Numbered from the stretch's first letter, positions 11,320-22,330 are shown. The stretch: DNA of 64,000 nucleotides from Ditylenchus dipsaci (GCA_004194705.1 SADC01000282.1:1-64000); one strand, 5' to 3'. Notes: generated by a model not told the origin, from the letters alone. Program-made: numbers and translations.

Positions 11320-11490
11320 CTGTAGTTTGTGCGATCTAACGATCTATATCTCAGCTTAGACCAAAGCTGTTTTTCGGGTTTTCTTAACTCCCACGAGCTC
11401 TAGCGATTCCGCTTTTTTGATTTTGGACTTTTACCAAGAAGTCTCGATACTGACCCCGAATTTTTCAGATTTTCGGGAGCTTAGTTAATG
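11320..11490 (-). repeat. Dispersed repeat (GAGCTCGTGGGAGTTAAG family)
   Basis: On the minus strand this carries the words AAAACAGCTTTG and GAGATATAGATCG. Related copies lie at 22060-22330, 29880-30020, 30688-30941, 57185-57300 and 59708-59964. The better preserved copies show it is the interior of a MITE with TACCGTAT ends. Confidence 0.55.
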
Positions 11491-11572
11491 TGCGTTTAAT
11501 AAAGAATATACAGTATATACTTAAAAAACGGCTAAAACAAAATTTCAAAAACCGCTCAAGGAAAAAAGTTAT

Positions 11573-12176
11573 GGGTAACCTTTTCTCTTGGGGCAAATAT
11601 ACTTTTTTTAGGGCAAATTTTTACTCTTTTTAGGGCGAAGTTTCATTTTGACTGATTTCATTATTTTTCCTCACCTGTTTTCAAAAGTGATAACACCATT
11701 ATGTAGCCCTGCGTCTTTAGTTTCTAATGAGGTATCAATTGTTGCATCGACTTTGCATAATGTAGCACAAAAAGGTAAAAAGTAGGAACCAAATATTTTT
11801 CTGACTTGCTTTATATTTTAACCTTTTTGCGCTACATTTTGCAAGATGATGCAAACACTGATACCTCGTTAGAAACTAGAATCGCAGGGCTACCTGATGG
11901 TGTTACAGTCGAAGCTCTCTATAAAGACTCTCAAGGGACCGGCTAAACCGAGTCGTTATAGAGAGCGTCGTTTGACTTGAATGACTTAGCTCAGAAACCA
12001 AATAGTTTCTTTTTTCCGGATCGTTATAAGAGCGTCGTTATAGAGAGCGTCGACTGTATTTATTTTGAAAAAAAGATGAGAAATTCATTAAAATTATTCA
12101 ACACAAAAATTTGCCCCAAAAAGAGTAAAAATTTGCTCCCAAAAAAATATATTTGCCCCAAGAAAAAGGATTACCC
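11573..12176. mobile_element. MULE-like foldback (GGGTAACC ends)
   Basis: GGGTAACCTTTTCTCTTGGG at the left matches the complement of the right end. The arms carry a GGGGCAAATATACTTTTTTA-type unit repeated about three times. The flanks AAAAGTTAT (11564-11572) and AAAAGTTAA (12177-12185) agree at 8 of 9 positions. Inside are a second inverted repeat (about 11688-11903) and a pogo-like MITE. Terminus and array style resemble the 2572-3268 element. Confidence 0.65.
11906..12056. mobile_element. Pogo/Tigger-like MITE (4 of 7), nested
   Basis: CAGTCGAAGCTCTCTATAAA at the left, AGAGCGTCGACTG at the right, TA on both sides. The TATAGAGAGCGTCG word is shared with 22937-23089. Confidence 0.65.
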
Positions 12177-12274
12177 AAAAGTTAAGTCTTAACACGGGCA
12201 AATCCTTAACACGGGCAATTTTAACACGGACAAATTTCTTGTAGCATTCATGTTTCAAGAAGAACAACATGGAA

Positions 12275-12724
12275 TTTGTAATTTCTACATCACTGTTTGC
12301 AGCCAACTCCAAGAATTAAAAAAAATATTGGAGCTCTGGGATAGTGGAAGTGCGCCTATCTCAGTACATGCGGACACAAGGGGTATGCTGAAACAGCAGC
12401 TATTGCCCCATTTTCCAAGCTGCTATTCTGCACACTATAGCCAAGCACTGATCACTTCTCTTACAATAACTCAGTAATTTCAGACGCGGAGCAATATAGC
12501 AAAGATGTCAGCAAAATAATCACCCAACTGCTCCCCTGGCCAATGCAGGAAGTGGAAGACTTAGGTGTGCAACTGCTCAGTTCTTTGCTATTCCGACTGC
12601 AAACCATGACTGTTGTGCCTGATCTTTGAGATAAGGTGATCGACAGGGAAACAATCAAGAAAAATTCCAAAAAAAATCGGCTTCTAGAACAAGACACTGA
12701 TTCTGATGATTCTTATTCTGACTA
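12275..12724 (+). pseudogene. Truncated GIY-YIG (LEM-3/ANKLE1-like) gene fragment
   Basis: This is a near copy, in opposite orientation, of the last two exons of the gene at 29364-30503. It encodes ELKKILELWDSGSAPISVHA, then loses frame where the intact copy has GGGGG and CCTCC but this copy has one base fewer (near 12380-12405). The second exon region (about 12483-12724) keeps the QLLSSLLFRLQTM and DTDSDDSYSD segments but has further one- and two-base losses near 12622. The end is TAG followed by AATAAA near 12785. The 5' part of the GIY-YIG domain (with the catalytic Tyr and Arg) is absent. Homology starts at about 12275, inside the intron before the penultimate exon, so the copy arose at DNA level. 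Confidence 0.75.
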
Positions 12725-12869
12725 GAGTGTTTTTTTTGTCCATTTAACGTAATTATATTGTGTAATGACTAAAAAGGTTTTCAATAAAACTCAATCAGTC
12801 TTTTAAAAAATGACTGCTGACGTTTTGGCAGAGGTGAGATTTTCTTCCGAAATATAATAGACAGGATTA

Positions 12870-14545
12870 TCCGTCACTATTAACTGAAAGTTATTTTACT
12901 ATTGTTCTGCACTGATTTCAACGTAATCATCCTGCCGGCACTGCTCCCGAATCCAGATAGCAACTCGAGTCCGGAATTCCACTTTGTTCAAAACGATTTT
13001 GTCTTTAAATCGCGGATCCAAGAACATAGCCATCCATGTATTCTTAAAAAAGTCTCTTAGTGACAATTAGAAGCCTTAAAGGTCAAAAAGCACTTTTCGT
13101 ATTTCACATCAAACTTCTTCACAATCAAACCTAACAGACTTCTCCGAATTTCTTGCAGCTCGGGATCATAATAGGGTGAATATCGGATGTGAGGGCTCTA
13201 GCAATAGGAACCTGTATAGGAATCGGCTCATCTTCACGGCACATCTGTTTTGACGCAAATTCCAAAAGATCCAGCAGGTCCACCAACCGCTTCAATTTCA
13301 TCCACTCTCCGGCTCAAGATTCAAATTTCTTTTTTCATATCGCATCAGATACATTTTGACGGCCATTTGCCTGTTCAATTAAAGATCGACCCATATAGTA
13401 GGTGGGATTCTAACGAGTCGGCTCCTCCTTAAGGTATACGTGTCAAAATAAGCAGTGGAAAATTTAAATATTTTACCTGTTTGAGTGTATGTGTAGGAAC
13501 ATTAAGCTGCTTTTGCTCATTCTCCAGCCTATATTTCGCTAGACTGCTATGCTCAAAATGACAGACTATAGCCCGACAATTCTTGAGCATCGCGGAAATA
13601 GCCTGCTCTTCAAAGATCATTTGTTGACGACTAAGTTGAGCTTATGAGCGCCACAGTCCGCGTGAAGAAATCCTTCCTTTCAATCACCTACAGAAAAGAG
13701 TCATTTGAGAAAGCCGAATAAAATTAACTATTACTTTGCGCATGTTACCACCTTTATCACGAAGAACACGTGGCATTTTTGAAGTGAAATGTGCCAAGAG
13801 CGGAGCATCAGTTTGATCTTGGTCTTCAATAGTTTCGAAGTTGTGACTACCAGTAAATGGCTGCACACAGAGTACATGTTTGATTCGAATCCACTCCTTA
13901 TTTATCTGCATGAGCAGTAACGCTAAAGCAGCTCTGTTATTTCTCTCAATTTTGAAAAAGCTGATTTAATGAAAGATTTAGTCGGACCCGTCCAAATGTC
14001 AGAAGTGAAGAAAAGCCACGGCTAGCATTAATAGACTCTTTGATCTTTGATTTTACCAGAGCGTACATCCTCGGAAGAACCCAATCTGCATAATGATAAT
14101 GTTCTGTAAACGAAATTGACTGATGCGACGGCTAAAATATGTGTTAAAAATTCATACCTGTAGACTCTCACGAACAGATAAAGATAGAAGTGGATTGAAA
14201 CAAGGTTGATCTGCAATCGAAAACGAAAGCATGCACACGCAATAAGGTGGACGACTCTCTTGTCTAACGATGCAAGCTCTCCTAAAAATGAAGGGTAGCA
14301 AAAGAAAATTTTCAAAAAAACGAACCTTTTGGCAAATGTTGACGAAACGATCCATGGAATTCTTCTGAGAGAAGCTTTTCTTCAGCATCTTTAAGCTTTG
14401 CAGCGTATTCCGAGTGTAATTTTGCATGCCTGAAAAGCCCCCTTGTGCTGTAGTCTGTGGTTTTTATTAGCTTTTGGCATGCTCGACACTTCGCCTCACC
14501 AGCTGATATTTCTCTAATAGCCCGATGCTCTAGATAACGCTCATC
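12870..14545 (-). pseudogene. hAT-family transposase, BED zinc finger type, degenerate
   Basis: Reading the minus strand from about 14520: a BED zinc finger (CRACQKLIKTTDYSTRGLFR followed by HAKLH, i.e. C-x2-C...H-x3-H), then a short intron, then SLDKRVVHLIACAC, then, in a shifted frame, SFSIADQPCFNPLL (the usual LPFs.ve..F block). Further along come TSDIWTGPTKSFI, a VTAHADK segment, VLRDKGGNMRKV (the D-x-G/A-A-N-M block), CGAHKLNLVV, RAIVCHFEHSSLAKYRLE, and EEPTR-stop-NPTYYM, where the invariant Trp of the PTRWNST motif is TAG. Near the end lies MAMFLDPRFKDKIV. The block order matches hAT transposases. Several frameshifts, the nonsense codon and the absence of a C-terminal dimerisation block mean it is inactive. 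It is a possible source for the hAT-type foldbacks nearby, though its own ends were not found. Confidence 0.8.
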
Positions 14546-14710
14546 TTAACAAAAAGAAAACTATTTATTCTGATGAAATCGCAAAAAAGTCGCAAAAAAA
14601 ACAGGAAAAGGCAAACATTGTTGCTTTTTTTGCAAAAACTGGTAAGAATAGATCAAAATTTTGTAGGTTGCAACTTAAAATAAGCTGACTGAAATCCCGG
14701 TCATTCTACC

Positions 14711-15444
14711 TAGAGTTGTGGAAATGTCCGGACATTTTCAAATCGGACATATGTCCGGGCATATGTCCGGACATATGTCCGAAATTCGGACATTCCGGAC
14801 ATTTTCTGTTAACCGAGTAAATATGTCTTATAATAAGATAAAGACCAAGAAGAGAAGAAATAAGCTGTATTGACATCAACCAAGGACAAACAACACTATT
14901 CTGCGATATCATTTAACAAAATTCAAATTCATTCAATAGATTGAATCTAATTATACTGTATTCAGGTGTTTCAGGTACCTGGAGTACCTGAAAAATTTTG
15001 AAAAAAATTCTAAATCTAAAAAAGAGCTATGCCATCATAGGCAAAATCGTGTGCAGAATTGCGTTTGTTAAACTAAAATTGCGATTGAAGTCACCGAAAT
15101 CCCAAACCTCGTGGTGGGTACCACCTGGCCAGGTGGATATCCGCCTCGGACACCTGAAAAAAATAAAAACATTAGAAATCGAAAGCAAACCATCCTTTCA
15201 TGATATCCTGTTTGAGGCTTAGACATGGCAACCTGAAACATAATTATAAGCAGAAATTAGCAGAATTCAGTGAGCAGAAGTGAAGAATATTTTGTCGGAC
15301 TAAGAGTAATAAAATAATAGCTGAGACAAAAACAACAAGAAAATGTCCGATTTTTAGTTAACGGGACATTTTCTAAATGTCCGGACATATGTCCGGGCAT
15401 ATGTCCGGACATATGCCTGGACATATGTCCATTTCACAACTCTA
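14711..15444. mobile_element. hAT-like foldback, arms of GTCCGGACATAT repeats, 8 bp TSD
   Basis: The ends are TAGAGTTGTGGAAATG and its complement, flanked by a perfect direct repeat ATTCTACC at 14703-14710 and 15445-15452. Both arms (14711-14815 and 15345-15444) are short arrays of the self-complementary word ATGTCCGGACAT. The interior includes one monomer of the ~160 bp satellite. The target itself is a repeat rich in AATCCCG words (14690-14702 and 15453-15560). Confidence 0.88.
15023..15165 (+). repeat. Isolated monomer of the ~160 bp satellite
   Basis: GCTATGCCATCATAGGCAAA followed by GGTGGGTACCACCTGG and AGGTGGATATCC match the tandem units at 35161-35620. Here it sits alone inside a hAT-like foldback. 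Confidence 0.65.
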
Positions 15445-15565
15445 ATTCTACCGGAATCCCGTACGGGATCCCGTTGGTTGGATCTACAAAATCCCGGTCC
15501 CGGTCTCAATCTAGGTCGAAAATCCCGTCCGGAATCCCGTTGGGTGGCGTCTTTCCGTCTCTATG

Positions 15566-16260
15566 AAAAAAGCCATAATGACTGTTATTGACATTTGGAA
15601 CCAATTTGCTGTATTGATGAACGAAATAGGATGAAAACTAGCTCGGGGGCCCGCCTGTCGGAGGACCACCCTCGCCTTGGTCAAATTTCAAGTATAACGT
15701 TTGAAATTAATACATTTAAAAATTAATACATTCAGGTTATACCATAAAGATTGAGAATAAAAAAGACAGGAATTATAAAACAAAAATATGTGTTTCAGAA
15801 TATTTATGTGAATTTCGAAAAAGAACTATAACTTTTGAGAAACCCTGCACCTTAGAATTTAGCAACACCTTCACTTAAAATTTGTGGGCATATTTGCACT
15901 CAAAATGTTGATGTGGAAACAATAAAGGCTCGAATTATTTCACCCCGTCCACAGTGTTTCAAAATTCGAATCTTAGTATGGTAGAAAAAGCTGCACTTTT
16001 TCGCCAGTTAGTGACTAAATGTTCAAACTTTTCAGTTGGAAACCCTGATTTTCATAGAGCCGAACATTCTGTAAAATATAATATTATATTGAATATAAAA
16101 GCGACCTCGAAAAAGTTCTTAACTGGTCCAAACCTGACAAAGTTACTAAGAAAATAACAATGGCGAAAATTCCGTACCCTTAAATGATAGCTCTGACACT
16201 CGCTGACAATGTCTAAAAGCTTTGAATGCGACTAAAAAATATCCTTGGAATACATAAAAT
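15566..16260. other. Gene-free stretch
   Basis: AT-rich sequence with scattered stop codons in all frames. I see no recognisable coding motif, RNA gene or clear repeat boundary here. Confidence 0.4.
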
Positions 16261-16368
16261 TATGATCACAGAACAGAAAAAGCCAAAGTGAGAATTCGAG
16301 GTGAAAGTGAGAAAATTCTCACTTTCATGACAACGAGAATTCTCATTTATAAAATAAAGTGAGAATTC

Positions 16369-16522
16369 GGCAGCCAGACATTTTCTATTATAGTGGAATT
16401 TGTCGCGCGACATTTTCTATTATTTTTCTGTGAAATTCGGTTAAATTCGCTCGAATTTCACCGAAAAATAATAGAAAATGTCGCGCGACAAATTCTAATA
16501 TAGTAGAAAATGTCTGGCTGCC
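16369..16522. mobile_element. 154 bp palindromic MITE with 8 bp TSD
   Basis: The ends are GGCAGCCAGACATTTTCTA and its complement, and almost the whole element is a palindrome containing TTGTCGCGCGACA. GAGAATTC is duplicated exactly at 16361-16368 and 16523-16530. That word is also part of the host repeat, so duplication by chance cannot be fully excluded. Confidence 0.7.
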
Positions 16523-16734
16523 GAGAATTCTCATGATGACAATTTTCATTTCAAATTAGAATGACAATTCTCACTTATGAGAATTCTTATTTTAATTTGA
16601 AAGTGAGATGTTGAAAGTGAGAATTTTTTAAGTGAAAATTCTCTTTCAGTGAGAATTCTCAAAGTGAGAATTTTCTTTGAACGAGAATTCTCAGTGAGTG
16701 AGAATTTTCATTTTAAAATTCTCACTGAGAATTC

Positions 16735-17088
16735 GGGCAGCCGACGATTGCGCAAAATCAAATCGCGCAAATTCACATTGCGCAATGTTCAAATTGCGCA
16801 AATGCAAACTGCGCAAATTCAAATTGCGCAAATTCTTGATAAGGCTTAACATTCCTAGAAATATTGTTAGACCATAAATTCTCAATCAAAACCGTGATGC
16901 TATTTTCATTTGTGTTTTTGTTTTCTGTAAAAATCCGAGATGGTGGTTTTTAAGAAGAAATGTGGTAAGCTGATTTTAGCGCAATTTACATTTGCGCAAT
17001 TTGCGTTTGCGCAATTTGCATTTGCGCAATTTGAACATTGCGCAATGTGAATTTGCGCAATTTGATTTTGCGCAATCGTCGGCTGCCC
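16735..17088. mobile_element. Foldback with TTGCGCAAAT-array arms
   Basis: The ends are GGGCAGCCGACGATTGCGC and its complement. Each arm repeats AAATTGCGCAAATTC-type 12-14 bp units about six times. AGAATTC flanks both sides but belongs to the host repeat. A related single arm lies at 63330-63485. Confidence 0.75.
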
Positions 17089-17476
17089 AGAATTCTCATT
17101 TTCAAATAAAATGAGAATTCTCATGATGAGATTCTCAGTGAGAATTTTCTCACGTTTTTTCCAATCACTGCCTTTTTCAAATTTCAGCTCTAACTAAATA
17201 TTACATTTTTTTCGTATGATAGCTTAAATGAATAATCTGCAGTAGCTGTGAAGCCCGTTAATAAGCCCGTCTGATGAGTTTTTTTAAGAATCATTATCAA
17301 TAAAATGTGTATACCATGAGCGTTGTCACACGTCTAAATCGGTGATATTCAACTTGTACTACTGATGATTGTGTATCTAGAAAATTGCAAGCCAAATTTG
17401 GAAAATTTCAGTATTGATTGTTGCTAGCTCGAAGTCTGTCCAAATGAAGCAAGGCAAGTTTGGATAGCAAAATGCA

Positions 17477-18363
17477 GTGGGCAAGTCATTGTCCCAGTCT
17501 CTGGCCGGCAAGAACAAGCAGTCTAGCATGCTTCAAGTCAATTTCGGAGACAATCAGAAGTCCGCAGATCTTGGACCAAAGAAGAAGATCCCCAAGTTGG
17601 CTGACGAATTTTCCGGGTCCGATTCGTCTTCTGATGATGAAGGTTTGTCTCTTCAGATAAAGTGAGTGCTGGTAAAAAGCTGCCCTAATTTAGATTTCAT
17701 TAATGCGATGCTTGGCAGCGATGATTCGTCGGAAGATTTTGCTGATGATGCATACGGCTCTTCGGTGGCTCTTTTGTTGAGGAGAGTGAAGGTGTTACGG
17801 ATGACGATGCTGAAAAGTCCGAGAAAGGTATTTATTTCAGCACGTCAATTCGATCATAGTATCTCTTTTCAGCTAGTTCTGATGTGACCTCTAGTGACGT
17901 GAAGCCAGCTAAGAAGAGTGAGGAGAAGAAGGTCGCATTTAATGGTGTCGTCACTTAGATCTCGCGCAAGTCTGATGAGCTGAAGTCGCTGCCTGAAAAC
18001 AAGTCGAATGCGGCTCCTGCCAAAGAGGTCAAGTCCATGGGGATGGAAGCGGCAATCGCTAAGGTTCTGGCCGACAACGCTCACTCGCTGGCCAAGACCA
18101 TTCTGAAAACTGTCAGTGGTGAAGGAATAGCTGTGTCGAGCAACCCCAAGAATGAGGGTGAGAAAGTTGCGCAAGTCACTCCGGATGGGATGCCTAAGAA
18201 GAGAACTGTTGCTGACACTCCGTTGCCGAAGACAATTCAGGAGACGTCGGCTGTTGGATCAGTTCCGCTGGAGGCGGCAACAAGAAAAAGAACAAGAAGC
18301 GCAAGAGAAATAATCAGGCTCACATTAATGCTGGTGGCAAGCAGTGATAGATTTTTGTCTGCT
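17477..18363 (+). pseudogene. Acidic/Lys-rich nuclear-type protein, broken
   Basis: The start MGKSLSQSLAGKNKQSS is followed by an acidic Ser/Asp stretch (SGSDSSSDDE). A donor at 17643 and acceptor TTTAG at 17691-17693 join in frame to DFINAMLGSDDSSEDFADD. That exon then loses one base near 17765; the shifted frame continues acidic (EESEGVTDDDAEKSEK) to a donor at 17828. Exon 3 (from 17873, after TTTTCAG) encodes SDVKPAKKSEEKKVAFNG, meets TAG at 17956-17958 (a CAG-to-TAG change fits the context) and goes on to GMEAAIAKVLADNAHS and a basic tail KKKNKKRKRNNQ in a second shifted frame. The AxAxAKxL-type block with basic and acidic tails is loosely like RRP15-type nucleolar proteins, but I would not assign that. 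It is probably a pseudogene. Confidence 0.55.
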
Positions 18364-18920
18364 TTAGTTTGTTAAGTTTTGTTGTTGAAGTGTCGTTTGT
18401 TGATGTTATCGTATAAAGGTTTACGGGAATTGTGCTAGGTTTCGTGTTTTGACTTTTACTTTATTCCTGGTACACTCTTGACTAATTTTTAAATTTTAGG
18501 TGAGTGCTCTTTCCTGCTCAAGCCAAAAATCCTTATTATCCAGAAAGGTTACATCTGTGATGTTTTTAGCGTAGTTACATGTCCGCTTGATATAAAAATA
18601 ACAAAATTGTTCTTGCTTTTACTGCTACTTGGATAATCAGATAAATATATAGATTTCTCTTTTCACTACCATAAAAAATAGAGATACACCGTTTTGGCTT
18701 AAAGGATTTGTGGCTATAATAATTTTAGCTACAACGGGAGAGCTCAAGTGGGCACACCATCGCGTGACTGTGCAGATTAAGGCGAGGACATTCAATTTTT
18801 TAAACAGTGGCTGTTTTCGCTTTTTTTTGGGCCTAATTCAGTGATGATGGACTATTTCGGTGTCACGTCGAACATTAAAATTTGAAGAGAGAAAAACGAT
18901 TTTGTCCTATCCTTTTTTAA
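18364..18920. other. Gene-free stretch
   Basis: This is probably the 3' flank of the broken gene, followed by AT-rich sequence. I see no coding motif. Confidence 0.35.
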
Positions 18921-19234
18921 AGGGGCATGCTCGTCGCCGATGGGAATATTTTGAAAGGAGGGTACTAGCGAAATTCAAACGAGAATTAATTTGACAAAAT
19001 TTTGGGAAGGTCGAGAAAAAATTATACCTCCGGTGGGAATGGAACCGACGACCAACCTCCTCAGTCCGGCGCCGCTAACCCACTTGACCATTGATTATAT
19101 TAAACGGAGGAAGTGCTTTTAATTACTTATTCCCCGTGGGGTACTCAACAAAATTCGTTTTAAAATAATCGTCGTTTGAATTGACCTGGTACCCGCCTTT
19201 CAAAAATATTTCCATCGGCGGCGAGCATGCCCCT
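18921..19234. mobile_element. MITE (AGGGGCATGCTCG ends) carrying a tRNA-like segment
   Basis: AGGGGCATGCTCGTCGCCGA and TTTTGAAAGGAGGGTAC at the left are mirrored at the right. Between them, the minus strand at about 19022-19090 reads like a tRNA: an A-box-like TGGTCAAGTGGGTTAG and a B-box-like GGTTCCATTCC. The anticodon arm does not pair. Another end of this family lies near 43011-43025 and related ends are at 56833-57110. Confidence 0.65.
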
Positions 19235-19530
19235 TTCCCACCAGTACGTCCCTTTCAAGGTTTTGCTAGCCTTGATAACGTTTTGTTGAGACATATCATT
19301 TGTCTTGTTTCAATATGGCCACTGTGCGAAAAGAGTGTGACAATCTTATGATAATTTTTTCGGTTTCAACTAATTTCTGCTTTATTAAAAAAGGATTTGT
19401 CAAATAATAGTTACTTTCTACGGATCGGTCAATTAGATCGGGTGTTATAAAATTACCTTTTGTCCCAGAAATAAGATTGGAGAATTAGGAGTGTATAATC
19501 ATTGCTTAAGTATTCTGGAACATTTGAAAT

Positions 19531-19996
19531 TAGAGATGGCATTCGAAATTTCGGGATTTTTCACGACGCATTTTTCACGGCAACCGGACCTTTAGCATAA
19601 TTTGTGCAATTTGTCCGCGGACATTTAGCATAATTTTTCGGTATGATTCGGGCGAATTGCGGACAAATTGCGCAAATTATGCTAAATGTCCGGTTGCCAT
19701 TTTTCACACACCCTCGGCGGACATTGATAGCTAAAAATTTCACAACATACAGCTACGTTTCATACTTTCAAATTTTCCACCTGCGACTACAACGAGATCC
19801 CGTTTTGTCAATTTCGGGTTTCAGGGTCGCAGATCCGAAATTGGAGTGTATAATCATTGCTCATGTCAACTTTGGGTAAAAGATCCAATAGATAGAGGAA
19901 TGAGAAATAGCCATAAGTTATGAAATTTTTAGCTATGAATTTCTCTGAAAAGTCGGTTGAAAATGAATTTCAAAAAAATCCGGGATGCCATCTCTA
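19531..19996. mobile_element. hAT-like element with a MULE-like MITE nested in it
   Basis: TAGAGATGGCATTCG and CGGGATGCCATCTCTA are inverted ends. The inverted similarity extends outward through ATTTGAAAT, so no clean target duplication can be read. A 120 bp element is nested at 19579-19698. Confidence 0.5.
19579..19698. mobile_element. 120 bp MULE-like MITE with 9 bp TSD
   Basis: The ends are GGCAACCGGAC and its complement, followed inward by TTTAGCATAATTTG on both sides. ATTTTTCAC is duplicated exactly at 19570-19578 and 19699-19707. Confidence 0.75.
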
Positions 19997-19999
19997 ATT

Positions 20000-20759
20000 T
20001 CAAATTGCTAAAATTCTTTTACTGTGTTGTGTTTCGATATTCTGTAAATGTATGTTGACTCAAACCGACTCTTTTGCATAAGAAATCTTTCATTGCAGAC
20101 ATGTTTTTGCTTAAAAAAGTGATTTGTCTGTTTTATATTGAGGGCTTCAGTATGTTGTTCGCCTATCTTCTAACCTTCAAACGGAAATAGCCTTTTTTAG
20201 GCAAAAATCAAGGAAAATTCTGTGTACTTATGGCTTTTAAGTTACGACTGCATAGGAAGAAAATTGTTATTTTTGAAGATTAGAAGATAGTTTCCCAGAT
20301 TGAACCACGTGGAGGTCACATACTTTCTCAATCTATGACGCCCCTATTTTGGGGCGTTTTGTTGTTAAAATGCTAAATTGTTAAACTAAGCCAGTTTGGT
20401 TTACATTTTTCATTTTAGCATTAGTTGTTCGCGTTGCCCTGTGACCTGAAAGATCACAAAGCACTTGGGCTAACCCGAAGGCCAGCTTGCTGAGTTTCTT
20501 GGCTCCTTTGCAGGAGTTGCTTAGTTAGAAGATTGCTCCTCCGCACAATTGCACCCAGCCAACAAGCTTGCTAAGTTGTTTAATACATAGAAACCTAAAG
20601 AGAGCACAAATTCTACAGCTTTTAGAAAGCTGTACTAGAAAAATTTCTCAATAATAAATACAAAAATTTTAAAACCGTTATTTTTTTTTTGGATTTTTAG
20701 ATTTTTTTAGGATAGGTTAAAAAATTATGTACATGTATAAAAACATACTATTAACCCAG
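20000..20759. other. Gene-free stretch with a minisatellite-like segment
   Basis: 20440-20600 contains words such as CCCTGTGACCTGAAAG and GAAGGCCAGCTTGCTGAG that recall the 24790-24990 minisatellite. No coding motif seen. Confidence 0.4.
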
Positions 20760-21572
20760 CTAGAGATCGTGTTCAAAGAGCTTGTCAAGCGTGGTTGGAT
20801 CAAACATCTTAAAGTGCTCGGATTCTTCGATCAAGAGTCGGCTTCCTAAGTTATTCACATTGGCTTGAGTCCATTCAGGCGGAAATTTCGACTCCTTGGC
20901 AGAAAGAAGAGCTCCACGTATTTTATTAGTCAGATTTTCGAGGCCTGAAGTGTTTTGTGAAAATTAGTAATAAACAGTTTCAACCAACCCAAAGCATCGA
21001 TAATCGAGGATTCGCGAACGAAAGCTTCTTCGGAAGTCATAAACTCGGTTTTTTAGGACAATAACTCCCTCTAGTCGAGCCCAAATTTCTTTAATCAGCT
21101 GAATCTTTGGCTTAAAAGAAGAGAATAAATTGCTAATTCAGTTGCCTAGTCAAAAGTAAGCTTGACTGACATGGTGTTGATCTTTTCTATTCTTGGCATC
21201 CTTCAAATGTTGAAAGCACCGCTTGTTGATTCCTTTACCACGTAGAGAATAGAGTTCACGAATTCACGCATTTCAAAGCTTCTGATAGCAGGATCTACGA
21301 GAAAGTAGCAGTAATACTGATCACCGGTTGGACGGAGTTTCTTTGCGGCTTTTGCTGTTTTACGGTTTTTGAACGTCTCAAACTCTAAGCTAATTTCCAA
21401 TTGCTCCTCCAGACCTACATATGTTCGGTGACCGGCTTCGATTGCTTCAATGGCTTGAGTTAGCTCAGTAGAGTATTCTGCAATTAAATTTTTGTTTGTA
21501 TTCTGCAATCACAAGAACGCCAAAATTTACCGGCGGGTCAAAATTAGGCATCACTGAGATATTTGTATTCAT
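20760..21572 (-). CDS. GIY-YIG endonuclease, LEM-3/ANKLE1-like (gene 1)
   Basis: LEM-3/ANKLE1 proteins are nematode/animal GIY-YIG nucleases that cut DNA bridges and junctions. Exons on the minus strand: 21531-21572 (MNTNISVMPNFDPP), 21171-21502, 20989-21098 and 20760-20944, with introns of 28, 72 and 44 nt. The main exon runs NLIAEYSTELTQAIEAIEAG, then QYYCYFLVDPAI and MREFVNSILYV. Directly after SILYV the reading frame breaks, but the other frame reads GKGINKRCFQHLKDAKNRK, exactly the GIY-YIG continuation with Arg and His; one missing G in GTGGTAAAGG explains it. The next exon gives LIKEIWARLEGVIVLK and, after one extra A in an A6 run, SEEAFVRESSIIDALG, holding the domain's Glu. The last exon (GLENLTNKIRGALLSAKES) ends HDL-TAG. 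The N-terminal ankyrin/LEM part is not seen. Two one-base homopolymer faults make it either a young pseudogene or an intact gene with assembly errors. Confidence 0.78.
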
Positions 21573-21900
21573 GATTGCACTTGAAAATTTTTACTCTAAA
21601 TTTTTCGCTATAGACAGTTAAATAATTCCAAAACTAAAGTTGGAACAAAATGTCGTAGTTCTCTTTGTCCCACTTTATGATCCATATGTTGCTTCTACTC
21701 CGAAATTGTACCGCGACACAATTCTACTCTCATACCATTCGACCATTTATTGGGGCATCATTTTAAGAAATGAGAGTGTCGTTGTTCTGGATGCTTCGAT
21801 AGCTTTTGCTTTTTTCTGCGGTAATAGTATGGTTCGAAAGTATTGTTTTTCAGGTTTATTTCGTTGATCTCCCCATTCAGAATCTCAATCGCTGAACGAA

Positions 21901-22029
21901 ATGGTTGGTCGAGTTTATACCAAGGAGGTCAAGAAGGCTTCGCAAAATATCATTTCGCGAAGCACTGATAAGTACTATGTCTACTTGACACGTCACTTCC
22001 ACATTAACAAATGGCATTTTACGGGATGA
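21901..22029 (+). pseudogene. Ribosomal protein S17 (eS17) N-terminal fragment
   Basis: The 42-codon frame begins MVGRVYTKEVKKASQNIIS and continues to DKYYVYLTRHFHINK, then TG and a stop. Eukaryotic S17 starts MGRVRTKTVKKA with a KYY...L..DFH.NK block about 15 residues later, so the spacing and key positions agree. Similarity ends abruptly at the NK, where other S17 proteins continue RVC/RIC; the full-length protein is about 130 residues. An extra Val after Met and several substitutions at conserved positions fit a pseudogene fragment. No upstream promoter or downstream exon was found. Confidence 0.6.
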
Positions 22030-22059
22030 GATTTTTTGAGTTACCATATTTTTTCTAAT

Positions 22060-22330
22060 AGCTCACCCGGGTAAATTACGTTTCAACACTTCAAAAATCC
22101 GAAAATTACAATGACGATTTTAAGATTTTCGAGATCTCAGCCAAAATCTAAAAAGTGAAACAGTAGAGATCGTGAGAGTTGAGAAAATACAATAAACAAC
22201 GATGTTAAACATTTTCTATGGGCTGAGATGTAGGATCCTCCAAGTTGAGGGGTGAGTTAACAGAGAGGGGTGAGCTAGAATCAGATCTTTTACGGTAGTC
22301 GAGTGCGAGTGGAATTCCGCAGGATTCTTA
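22060..22330. repeat. Dispersed repeat related to the TACCGTAT MITE family
   Basis: Contains AAAATCTAAAAAGTGAAAC, GTAGAGATCGTGAGAGTTGA and GGGCTGAGATGTAGGATCCT, which match 30688-30941 and 59708-59964. CTCACCC/GGGTGAG words near both ends are inverted. Boundaries are worn. The rest of 22331-22936 shows nothing I can name. Confidence 0.5.

Larger units (their letters stand above)
16280..17150. repeat. GAGAATTCTCAC repeat block
   Basis: Palindromic words built around GAATTC (GTGAGAATTCTCAC-like) recur in both orientations from about 16280 to 16360, 16523 to 16734 and 17089 to 17150. Two other elements have inserted into them. Confidence 0.7.

Noticed and set aside
19022..19090. Functional tRNA-Leu on the minus strand
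   Set aside because: A and B box words are present but the anticodon stem does not pair and it lies inside a MITE.
21640..21867. 75-codon plus-strand frame upstream of the RPS17 fragment
   Set aside because: No conserved motif, no splice context; probably chance.
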